From Astrocystis sublimbata (taxonomy: Eukaryota; Ascomycota; Sordariomycetes; Xylariales; Xylariaceae), in contig JAJNNY010000016.1 of assembly GCA_022453515.1 (NCBI GenBank), positions 62,001-126,000 on the forward strand: a stretch of DNA of 64,000 bases. The letters are read 5' to 3'. The notes beneath the pieces were generated by a model, which was not told the origin of the DNA, did not search any database, and saw nothing but the letters and a program-made list of their open reading frames with translations. This document shows, in pieces, positions 1 through 10,118 of this stretch. Both the position numbers and the translations under genes were made by a program. Position 1 is the first letter of the stretch. Each line of letters starts with the position of its first letter.

Positions 1-540
1 TGGATTGAGCGGTTGCTTGGATCTTCCACCGTTCCTGCTTGAGCCACATTCAACAAAAGTACTAGTAACTGATTAGATGCTGCAGTGCGCAATGCCACGC
101 GGAACTTTCTGATCGTCGCGGCAACTTTGACCAGTGCAGTATATGCCTGGTTGCAAATTGAAAACGGAGGTCTTGCAGCGTTTAGTTTGCAGCACTTCGA
201 CTCTTGCCTAACACACGCAAAAGGAATTGTAGGGTATTGATATGCTGGGGGCTATTGCTGCCTCAGGATGAATAGGTAGTGAAATGGGAAAGATAGGTAC
301 TAACCGTTGTAAGTGTACAAGTGAGATTGAAAAATTAGAATACCTAAAAAGGGTAGAAATACGCACCCCTAGTCATACACACACAAGTACCGATGTAAGA
401 ACTGCCAAGTAGGAAGTTGCTGATTCACTGATTTGCTGCTGATAAATGAAATAGGGACGTTTACTATCACGACGAGTTAGGATTTGCGGATTGGCGTAAG
501 TGCTTTGGCTTACTAGCTCGGAGGCTAAGATCTTTAGTAA
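1..540. other. non-coding left edge, nothing recognised
   Basis: This stretch lies downstream of the minus-strand GMC oxidoreductase and runs to the window edge. I see no reading frame with family resemblance, no tRNA-like fold and no repeat. It probably holds the 3' untranslated region of the oxidoreductase plus intergenic DNA. Confidence 0.5.
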
Positions 541-2727
541 CTATATGCGTGCTTTGACTTGTTCTACCTCTGAGGCACTCGTTGAAACTCCATTCGTCTG
601 TGAGAGACCCAGCTCTCCCATGATGATGTCTGCAGCCTTCTCGCCGATAACTAAAGCGGTGTTGTTGGTATTGGACCCGATGTTCTCTGGCGCAATGCTG
701 AGATCTGCCAGTTTCAGCCCTTTCACACCATACACGTTCAGGTCCTTATCTACAACACCAAACTGCTCCCGTGGCGCCATCCTGGCGGTAGCGATCGAGT
801 GCCAAGTTGTGTTGATGTTCTCACGCAAGAATTGCTCTAGGATCTTGTCATCCTCTGCGCTGTACTCGAGGTCCTCAAGTGTACTGGCGTCCAACTCCGC
901 ATCGAACGTCGCGCAAGCCGCCTTGGAAGAGGCTGGAAATGGGGGATGCGCTTCTGCGACCTCCCCACGATACATGGCTGTGCGTCGCATGATTTCCCGC
1001 GATTTCTTGTATGCCCACATCTGCGGGTAGATGTCCAGATTCCCAGCGCCACTGAAGAACCCGGCGTTAAAGTCCAGCTGATCACCTACCTCAGGACCTG
1101 TAATATGAATGTGACCACGTGCATAAGGATACAGTGTGCAGTTGCCAATAGAGGCATATTGCCCGGGCTCGGAACAAGGGGCGGAGCCGAAGTACCTGTC
1201 CCCATGTTAAGATCAGCACATACAACAGTAGCGGCAGAGGACATCGAATGGAGTTGTTCTGGTCGGAGATGGGGGCGGAGGGAGGACACCTCGACTTACC
1301 CATTCAAGAGAACCATCAGTATTAGAGGCCTGTTTGGCTTGCTCTTAAAGTCCCTTTCCCAGGCCGCCTTGAAATCGGGTCCGCCAGAGGCCGCGTCTTC
1401 CTCCGTGAAAGCCAACTTGCCCGCAACGTCTACCGAGTTCCAACCCAGTCGAGGATCCTTTTTCTTCTGCGCCTCCTCGAGGCTCAGCCTGCCGGACATG
1501 ATCTCATCAAGCGTCTCAGAAGGCTCCAGTGCTGACTTGTAAGGGACCAGAATCAGGTTATGATCTTGGTAGTCGTTTCCCACCCCAGGAAGGTCCTCGA
1601 CGAGCGGCACGCCCGCCTTCTCCAGGACTTCCGCGCTCCCAAGACCGGAGCGCTCGAGGACCGAGGGCGTGCCACAGGCTCCGCTGGTCACGACCACCAA
1701 CTTGCGCGCACGGACGGTGCGCTTCGGGGGCAGCGTTTGTAAAACCGAGGACGCGAACAGCGGGTTTGCTTGAAATTCCACCCCGCACGCACGCTTCTCC
1801 TCGTCGAACAAGACGCGCACGACTTGCGACTCTACAAGTACATGCAGGTTGGGGTGCTTGCCGTCGTTGAGGCGCGGGTGCAAGTACATGTGCGCTGCAT
1901 CAGATCGTTTTCCATCTGGGGTGATGTAACGCAACCATCGTTGGAACCCGTTGTTGTGACCAAGCGTCTGCAAATCACGCAACTCGGGCCACCCTGCTTT
2001 CTCCGTGGCGCGCAGGAAGTCATCTTCGGTTTTCTTCATACGCATCGTCCCATCAGTGATGTGGATGGGTCCATCAAAGCCGTGATACTTCGCATCTCCC
2101 GGACCGTGATAGGTCTCTAGCTGTTGAGGTGTCGAGGTATTAGCACATGACCATGTCACCATCCCGCTTGCGAGCAGTAGAAGGGGGAGACACAAGGACT
2201 TGATACCTTTTTGAGGAACGGGTAGATCTCGTCGGTCGTCCATCCTGGGGTGTTCCACGCATCAAAGTCGTCGCTCTGTGCGCGCGTATACCTTAGGTTT
2301 ATTTAGCATATGAAGGCAATCCCCGATAATTAGCACCAGATTGAACGCACATCATGAAGTTGATGGCCGAGCCGCCACCCAAAGAACCTCCTGATTGCAC
2401 AATGACTTCTCGACCCGCAACGTGGTCCGACTGTCGTGCCTTGTAGGAGAGGGCAGTTTTTGCCCCCGGTGCGAGGTGAGTTGTGAACATTGCTGGCGTT
2501 ACGATAGTGGGGTCTTCATAATTGTCGGGACCGCCTTCGATCACGAGGATCGATAGGCTCGGGTCAGCCTCTGCAAGGCGTCCGGCGATAGTACATCCTG
2601 CTGTTCCACCTGTCCAAGGCGAGTGAGCATTATATCACAGATGGGGATGGTATGAAGTATCATTACCTCCAGCGACAATAATGTCGACTTCTTGGATATC
2701 TTCGCTTAGGTTCTTGAATAAGCCCAT
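541..2727 (-). CDS. GMC oxidoreductase, alcohol-oxidase-like
   Basis: FAD-dependent oxidase of the glucose-methanol-choline family, closest in pattern to fungal alcohol (methanol) oxidases, which oxidise short alcohols to aldehydes with release of hydrogen peroxide. Five exons read in frame (2727-2667, 2609-2351, 2291-2207, 2120-1300, 1195-541), giving 626 residues against about 660 for true alcohol oxidases. The N-terminus has the dinucleotide-binding motif GGGTAG near residue 20, followed by IAGRLAEADPSLSILVIEGG. MMYTRAQSDDFDAWNTPGW follows the second intron. The C-terminal GMC domain has the likely catalytic His541 in NTTWHSIATARM and the conserved Asn near residue 584 in IGSNTNNTALVIGEKA. 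The protein ends in Ala-Arg-Ile, close to the Ala-Arg-Phe type peroxisomal signal of yeast alcohol oxidases, so a peroxisomal location is possible. All introns have GT-AG ends. Whether methanol is the real substrate cannot be told; aryl-alcohol or other GMC oxidases remain possible. Confidence 0.9.
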
Positions 2728-4132
2728 AGTGACAACGCAGAGTTTAGGCAATATCCAGACGAAAAAGAAGCAAAAAAAGGAAAGAGAAGGACAGGATTTT
2801 CAAGGTTGCCTTAGTTTGCTGGACCGTACGCTACGAAACCTTAAGCACCCGACGTGAGGTCCCGTACCCTATTTTATATCATAAACCCGTTCACGCAGAC
2901 TAGCACGTCGCAGATGCACAAGCTATGGTATGCCCCACGGACCCTTGGCTCGCCAAACCCTGAACCCTGAGCTACGACGCCACCAAGAACTACTCCGTAC
3001 ACGTATCGTATCTTGGAGGTCATCCTCGCATACAGCGGGCGAGCGGCATGCAAGCTTTCCCCTCAAAACAACCTCCACGCAGTCTGCCGATCTTAATGGT
3101 GGAATTGTGCTAATTGGATAAACCTCTGCCTCCCACCGGATTTAGCTTGATTGCTTCCATGCATCATAGTCTACGGTGTGGTGTAAAGACGTATAGACGT
3201 GTCCGACGTGAGAGATCCTGCATCTCCAAATACCCCTCATCGAACTGAAGCCACGATGCTTCAGTAGTCCGTCTAGAGCCCGGGAGGCCACCACTGAGGT
3301 GGGACCAGTCTTGCACTGGTGACCGGTCTCATATGAGATATCTAATCTCTGTCACATACGCCCTGATGGATGGCCAATGAATCCCAAGGGTGGCTTATAT
3401 CTAGCTGCATGGCGGGAAGTCCCAGCAATTTCATACGGCAGCTTAGTCCGAGAAGTAGACGAATTCTAGATCAATTAGCCTTTGAGAATTCTCCAAATCT
3501 GCAGGAGAGCTTGCGAGTTTCTTAGCTCGATAACGAAAGATCCATATCTTACTTCAACCTATGAAATCCCGTAGCCATGTCGAGCTGTCTCCAATGCCCT
3601 GCATTCCCGACGGAGCGGGTCTTAATGTAATTGATACTACTACTACCGAATGCAACTTTGATAGCCGGGCTGGAACCACCCAAACCTCAGCCGCCGCACG
3701 GCCACTGGAAATCCGAACACTCAATCATATTGTGAGCATCCTCGCAAAGTGCTGCCTTAGGAGTTCCGACAACTTTGCTCCAATGTCCTTGTAATCCCCA
3801 ATCTTATCTACCAGAGAATATCTGCAGAACAATTGCCATATTTCATGATGTACAAGCCGGTCACACACTACTGCGTTTCATCGACAGGTCTTACTTACCT
3901 AGGCACAGGTAGCTATGCGCCCCAGGCTCGCCAGGAGGTAGTTAGGTTCGAACTCACACATGGTGAGGCGGACATAAAGAGCTAAGCTAGTGGCTTGTTC
4001 GCGAAACATTCCATGCGAATTCTATCAAAGTTTGAAGTTCTAGGCCGTGCATTATTAGTCATATCTCTTACTTAGCGGCCGGATATCTGACATTGTAAGC
4101 ACTAATAGGTCTAGAATAACTTGCTGTTGAGC
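2728..4132. other. intergenic, 1.4 kb
   Basis: This separates the 5' end of the oxidoreductase from the 3' end of the MFS gene. It should contain the oxidoreductase promoter. Short open frames exist (for example 3561-3794, plus) but show no domain resemblance and no codon pattern that would make me call a gene. A T-loop-like string near 3945 was checked for a tRNA and rejected. Confidence 0.5.
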
Positions 4133-6174
4133 TCAACACATTCGCGTCACGCTCCGGAGCCATGACTTCTTTTGTGACATCGAGCCTTCCTCGTCACCAC
4201 CAGTCTCGCCAGTAGCCTTCTGATTTGGTTTTAAACTTCCCATATGCAATCTCAGGGCGATTATTAGTAAAGCGGCAATAAGCGCCACCGTCCCCGCCCA
4301 TATCTGGGGAACCCGAAAAGATGATCCACTCCCACTTAAAATAGCGCCACCAATAGGTGGTCCAGTCAGAGAAGAGACTGCGGTAATGCCGAAGGCCATG
4401 CCAAGCCTAGTGCCGATGATATCAAGGCGGGGAGTCATCCGAGAAACTGTTGATGGAAAGAGACATTGAAAGCTAGCCGCACACGTGCCATATAAGACCG
4501 TGAACGCATAGTAGCCAGGGGTGCTGCGTACCGCAAGCCAGGAAAAGGTTACAATAGCCCATATCAGTGTAACCGGGGCGAGGACAGTCAAGTTGCCAAC
4601 GCGGTCGGCTACTATCGGAATGATAACGCGAAAAGGCAGGCCCACACCATTGACCACGACGACGAGAAGCGAGGCAGCGGAAGACGACAGACCCAACGTC
4701 TCTCTCCCGTAAGAGCCAATCTGCATGAATGCTCGCGTTAGCATTGGTCCCAGTTGACATGCCGTCGAAGAGGAGACGAACATAGTAGAACGTGAAATAG
4801 TTGGCCCAATATATGAGGAAACACGCGAAAAGAAACCCGGCGTAGTCCGGATCTTTGAAAGCCCCAGAATCGAGCATGGGACCAGATTTCCTGGGCGGTA
4901 GCCGGGGCCGCATGAAAGCGAGAGAAATAAGGAGCAGTCCGAGAGTCAGAAATCCAATCACTCTTGTCGTCCACTAATTATTATCACCACATTAGTTGCC
5001 AGGACACGGAGTGCGAAATACAATCATGGTTATACGGAAAGTCTGTCGCTTGAACAGCTTTGAGTCTGTAGCGATCCCGCTGGCATATCATATCGCCGGA
5101 AAAGATTAGATGGCAGGCACGTACCGCAAAACCCAAAACAGGGTGTAGCTGCCGCACGATCAGTGGATAGACAATGCCGCCGATTGAATTGCCGCTCGTA
5201 GCCAGTCCAATCGCCAAGCCGCGATGCTGATCGAAGTATGTGCTGACGACAGACTGTTACAACGCTAGATTTAGCAAGGTTCGGAAGTACTCAGTATCCC
5301 GGGAGGTTACAGAACTTGACTGGCATTTATGTTTGCTCGGGAGATTCATGTTCCTGAAACATGCCGACAAGGCAAAGAAAGATTTGAGCAAACTTACAAG
5401 GGCGGGAGTGAAATAGAGCCCGGATCCGAAGCCGGAGAGGATTCCCTGTGTCAGGAGCAACTGCCAATATTTGGTCGAGATGCTCATGAGAAAGATGCCT
5501 AGGGTTTGGAGAACGATGCCAGCAACAAATGTTGGTATGAAGAATCCCGCGTCGACCAGTCGGCCGGAAAAGACGCCAATCACCAATGTCAGAAAAATCT
5601 GGATGCCACCAATCCAGGAAATTGTGGACGGTGTCGCGAGTCCAATGAGCTCGTACTCTTGCTGGTAAGCGCCGAATGAATTCGCATAGCCCCAGGCGGC
5701 GAAGAGGACGAGGAAACCTGCAGCAACTTGTGTCCACTAGTTATGTTAGCTGGGATACACTCGGTACCATGCAAAGACTTCGCGAGCCACCTGCAGTTCA
5801 GACGCTAAGCATTATTATGATGGGTTGGGAAGCATGCTCACAGCTTGCAACCCTCCATCGGGTGGAGGTGGAGGCTCAGGCCAGTCTCTTGTGGTGATGC
5901 GGGAGACCACCTGCGTTAGGACATTGCTCGCTGTTCTTCTCAGATCTTCGGACGCTCTCAGTATACTAGGTGGTCCATCGGCAGCGGAACCGGGCCGTGT
6001 TGAGCTTGGTCCATCATCGGTAGCCGCTGCGTGGATCCGATAAACTTCATACACTTTGGAAGATGGCGTGACATTATCCTGAATACTGCCACCCTCGGAG
6101 GTGAAAGTGGACTTGTCGTACATTGTGATTGTGGTATTGCAATCCACCCTGAACACAACAAGCTCAATATCCAA
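4133..6174 (-). CDS. MFS transporter, monocarboxylate permease-like
   Basis: Plasma-membrane transporter of the major facilitator superfamily, MCT/Mch subfamily, which in fungi includes riboflavin and monocarboxylate-like permeases. Five exons (about 6174-5842, 5736-5398, 5253-5125, 4973-4782, 4720-4133) join in frame to 526 residues. The N-terminal cytoplasmic tail ends in the subfamily hallmark PPPPPDGGLQA, directly before the first helix (WTQVAAGFLVLFAAWGYANS). Further family-typical pieces are GAYQQEYELIGLATPSTISW, STYFDQHRGLAIGLATSGNS and YPLIVRQLHPVLGFAWTTR. About twelve hydrophobic segments can be counted. The start is uncertain: Met at 6174 and Met at 6123 (MYDKSTFTSEGG) are both in frame, and the second resembles the family better. 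The substrate cannot be inferred. Confidence 0.88.
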
Positions 6175-7833
6175 TTTTCAGTATGTGTAATCGAAAGCAG
6201 GAGATCCTAGAGTCTTGCGTTGAGGGCTGTCGTCCCGTGACCCGGTTTTGGTAGTTGGAAGAGCTGCACTCACAAGGGATGAAAATGCCGGCAAAAGCGC
6301 AAGGCCCAGGAAACAGTGGCCAATATGGAACCCACCTACTAATGTTATGTAGGTGTTAAACGGGAAAAACTTACCCACCCCCAACTCCGCCCTCGGAAAG
6401 ATGCCGGTTCTTGGCAGCTGCAAGACTGTTATCTGGATGACGATGCAAGACTAACAGGTGGGGAGCAGGTAGGTAATTTGGCTGACCTCTATGCCGGCCA
6501 ACGGCACCGTTCCGTTCCCACCGTTCCCGGTCTGACCGGCTTGGGTGGAGCCGGTTGGATGCTCGCCGGGGACACGATCGAATATTCGAGCACGAACTGT
6601 TGGCGTTAATAGGAACACATTCGATTGCACCTCGCCGAGACTGAGCGGAAGCCGTCCCTTGGACCTTGGACAAGTAGAAGAGGTACAGATAGCTGCCCAA
6701 ATGCCGAGCATAGGTTGTCATGTAGCATTGAACCCTAACAGTCGCCTCGCATGGGGCATAGGGCATGGAGCAGGGAGCATGTGGGCTACCACTAAGTACT
6801 GTAAGGTCATTAGTGGCCCCGATGAGCAGACTCTGTCGTATGCTGCGTTCCGTCTTTGATCATAAGAACTGGAGCTTGAGCAGAATCAGACTGCAACGCC
6901 GAGGATGACGGATATAAACCGTGTCTTGAGAGCTTGACAGCCGCCTCCGGGCTTCCCTACTGCATGTGTAAGGCGTCCGGCCGAAGGCTACATGTACAAC
7001 GTTCTTTTAGCAGCATCTAACTATCAGTGCAGTCGACGCTCGATGAGCTGGTTTCTCTGCTTGATTCGGGCGTGCCGTGACAGACAGCGCTGGTTCTGTA
7101 GTGGCCTTGTCCATACCTAGGGACGGAAACGCCATGATGCTGTTGAGCTCTTGGATTCACTCGAGTGGAGACCCGATCAAACACGGGCAGGTCATGCTGT
7201 CCATTTTTCCCTGAAACTTTCCGCGGGTTTTGGGCAATTGAATGCATTGGGTCCTTTCCTTGGGGTGTTGTCGATCAACGAATCTCTAACCGATGGGGAG
7301 CGAGGTCGTCTTCCATGCTACCCCTACCTACATGTAGGTATGCGAATACATGCAAGATATCAGGACAATGCGAGTATCACAGTTAATTGGTCTATGAGGT
7401 CTGATGTGTCAGCCGGCGCCCGCCCGCCTTGGGGAGGGGTCCTGTCTAGCCTGGGTCTGCACTACCTACATGTACCTAGGTAGGTACCTAATAGAGGGGC
7501 CTAGGGGCTCGGGGGGTACCTAGAATGCTGCGTACTTGGCCAGGCGGCGGAGGTACCAGGCTCCAGGTAGCGGGCACGGCGGGGTGCTCTGCTGCTGGCA
7601 ACAGGCTTTCTTGGCACTCGGAGAAAGGCTACAACAATTGAATATTAATTTTTTGAAGCTCCAGAAGCTCACACGAGTGCTTGGTACGCTTCACATATCG
7701 CCATATCGCCATATCACCCAAAGTCAACACTCCACAGGTCCCGTCACTCCCCCCAACGCCAGACTGCATGATACCTCTCTCATACCCATACCCGATAGCT
7801 CTGTCATAGCAAGCACCCGAATCCCTAGCCAGG
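6175..7833. other. divergent intergenic region between MFS gene and cct7
   Basis: This is a shared promoter region for the minus-strand MFS gene and the plus-strand cct7. It carries several CTACATGTAG/TACCTAGGTA-type palindromes (for example a perfect TACCTAGGTA at 7473-7482). Minus-strand open frames at 6178-6766 are overlapping, lack family resemblance and were not called. Confidence 0.5.
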
Positions 7834-9770
7834 ATGTCTTTCGGCGGTCAAACGCCCACCATCATCGTGCTGAAAGAGGGTCAGTTTGCCCCTCCACCAA
7901 CACCAATCTCCTATCACCACTCCCACCACCATCACCGCAACTGCAACCAGCAGACACGCTCACGCTCACGCCCACGCCTCCCAAGTGCCAATGTGATCAT
8001 CATGCTCACACAGTCCACCGCCTCACAGGTACCGATACATCGCAGGGAAAGGGCCAGATAATATCCAACATCAGCGCGTGTCAGGCCGTCCAGGCCACCA
8101 TCAAGTCCACACTCGGTCCCTATGGCGGTGATCTGTTGATGATTGACGAGAATGGCCGCCAGACCATCACCAACGACGGCGCTACTGTCATGAAGGCACG
8201 TCCTCACTCCCACGCACCTTCGCGAGCGCACGTCATCCATGCTTACATAGCTCCCAGCTGCTCGATATCGTCCACCCCGCCGCCCGCATCCTCGTCGATA
8301 TTGCCAGGTCGCAGGACGCCGAGGTTGGCGACGGAACCACCTCCGTCGTTGTCCTGGCCGGCGAGATCCTGAAGGAGATCAAGGAACACGTCGAGCAGGG
8401 CGTCAGCTCACAAGTCATCATCAAGGGCCTACGGAGAGCCTCCACCATGGCCGTCAATAAGATCAAGGAGATCTCCGTGCGGACCGACGAGGCGAACCGA
8501 CGCGAGACTCTTATCAAGCTGGCCGGGACCGCCATGACCAGCAAGCTGATCAAGAGGAATACCGACTTCTTCACCGAGAGTAAGTGTGCCGCCCTCCCAA
8601 CCCGCGGCCACCTACTGACCCCATTCTTCAGTGGTTGTGGATGCCGTGCTGTCCCTAGACCAAGACGATCTCGACGAGAAGCTCATCGGCATCAAGAAGA
8701 TCCCCGGCGGCTCGCTGACCGAGTGTCTCTTCGTCAACGGTGTCTCCTTCAAGAAGACATTCTCCTACGCCGGCTTCGAACAGCAACCCAAGTCCTTCGA
8801 GAAGCCCAAGGTCCTATGTCTGAACGTCGAGCTCGAGCTGAAGGCGGAGAAGGACAACGCCGAGGTTCGTGTCGAACAAGTGTCCGAATACCAGGCCATT
8901 GTCGACGCCGAGTGGCAGATCATCTACAAGAAGCTCGAGGCCGCATACAAGACGGGTGCCAAGGTGGTCTTGTCCAAGCTGCCCATCGGAGATCTGGCCA
9001 CACAGTACTTTGCCGACCGGGACATCTTCTGCGCTGGCCGTGTATCTACACAGGACATGGAACGTGTGGTCCAGGCCACCGGTGCCACAACCCAGTCTAC
9101 CTGCTCCGACATCTTGCCCCACCATCTCGGTACATGTGGCAAGTTTGAGGAAAGACAGATTGGTGGTGAGCGCTTCAACTTCTTCGAGGATTGCCCGGAA
9201 GCCAAGACCTGTACCCTCATCCTGCGTGGTGGTGCCGAGCAGTTCATTGCTGAAGTAGAGCGGTCTCTGCATGATGCCATCATGATCGTGAAGCGGGCCA
9301 TCAAGAACCACATGATTGTCGGCGGTGGCGGTGCCTGCGAGATGGAGGTATCCGGTTATCTCCACAGCTTCGCAGACAAGAACATCCGAGACAAGCAACA
9401 AGGCGTGATCAAATCATTTGCTAAGGCCCTCGAGGTGATCCCGCGTCAGTTGTGCGACAACGCCGGTTTTGACGCCACGGATATCCTGAACAAGCTCCGT
9501 GTGGAACACCGCAAGGGACGGACGTGGGCCGGCGTCGACTTCACCAACGAAGGTGTTGCCGACATGATGGAGAAGTTTGTGTGGGAACCAGCTCTCGTCA
9601 AGATCAACGCCATCCAGGCCGCGACTGAGGCTAGCTGTCTGATCTTGGGTGTGGACGAGACAATTCGAAACGAGGAGAGCGCACAACCCCAGGCGCCCGG
9701 TAAGCCATTGCCCCCTGGGGCCGCCCAGAGAGCGTTGAGGGGGCGTGGACGTGGCATGCCGCGCAGGTGA
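7834..9770 (+). CDS. cct7: T-complex protein 1 subunit eta (CCT7)
   Basis: Subunit eta of the eukaryotic cytosolic chaperonin TRiC/CCT, the ATP-driven double ring that folds actin, tubulin and WD-repeat proteins. Four exons (7834-7879, 8029-8195, 8258-8579, 8632-9770) give 557 residues, the usual length. The N-terminus [16 protein letters not shown] and [18 protein letters not shown] match CCT7 strongly. The chaperonin ATP-hydrolysis motif GDGTT is at residues 95-99, and [14 protein letters not shown] lies in the C-terminal equatorial domain. The tail ends in [10 protein letters not shown], basic and Gly-Arg-rich. The second intron (8196-8257) appears to begin with GC instead of GT; the GC-AG boundary is the only one that restores [16 protein letters not shown]. 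The start ATG at 7834 is fixed by the family N-terminus. Confidence 0.97.
8196..8257 (+). other. GC-AG intron in cct7
   Basis: This 62-nt intron begins GCACGT and ends CCCAG. Exon 2 ends ATG AAG and exon 3 begins CTG CTC GAT. The only alternative donor (GT at 8200) with either nearby acceptor shifts the frame away from the conserved [10 protein letters not shown] segment. GC-AG introns are a small minority class in fungi. This one rests on frame and protein conservation, not on transcript data. Confidence 0.75.
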
Positions 9771-10118
9771 GCGTGGTCTAGAAATAGGCTTGGGACTCTG
9801 AAATGACGGGTTGTATGATACCTCAAAAGGCACGTCGGCTAGACTCGGGTACTCACGAATGTAGAAGACAGACAACTGTCAGATGAAGGCATGCATGCAT
9901 TCTATTGTTGTGATGATGATGGCGATAATGTATATTATGGGGTCTTACAAGGTAGGTACCTGAACGATCCCGTATGCCGCCGATGTTTTTCTACTTGGCG
10001 AAAAGTGCCTTGCTCTCGCTACATACCTCACGACTAAAAATGGGCTTGGGGCTGATTCAACGCTGGTCTTAAGAAATCACTAGCTAATGAGATTCCATCT
10101 CACGCCACACCATCGAAA
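9771..10118. other. convergent 3' intergenic region
   Basis: This is the short space between the stops of cct7 (plus) and the Spt10-like gene (minus). It should hold both 3' untranslated regions and poly(A) sites. A TGTATATTATG string near 9928 is a plausible fungal efficiency or positioning element for cct7. Nothing else is seen. Confidence 0.4.

Noticed and set aside
3900..3990. TTCGAAC loop-like string suggesting a tRNA T-arm.
   Set aside because: The flanking bases do not form a five-pair stem and no acceptor, D or anticodon arm can be fitted.
541..6174. Idea that the alcohol-oxidase-like gene and the monocarboxylate-type permease form a catabolic pair.
   Set aside because: Same strand and adjacent, but 1.4 kb apart with separate promoters and no third pathway gene; adjacency alone is not enough.
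7536..8372. 278-codon plus-strand frame overlapping the start of cct7.
   Set aside because: It runs through two cct7 introns in another frame for part of its length and yields low-complexity Pro/Ser/Thr sequence; the cct7 model explains the conserved protein.
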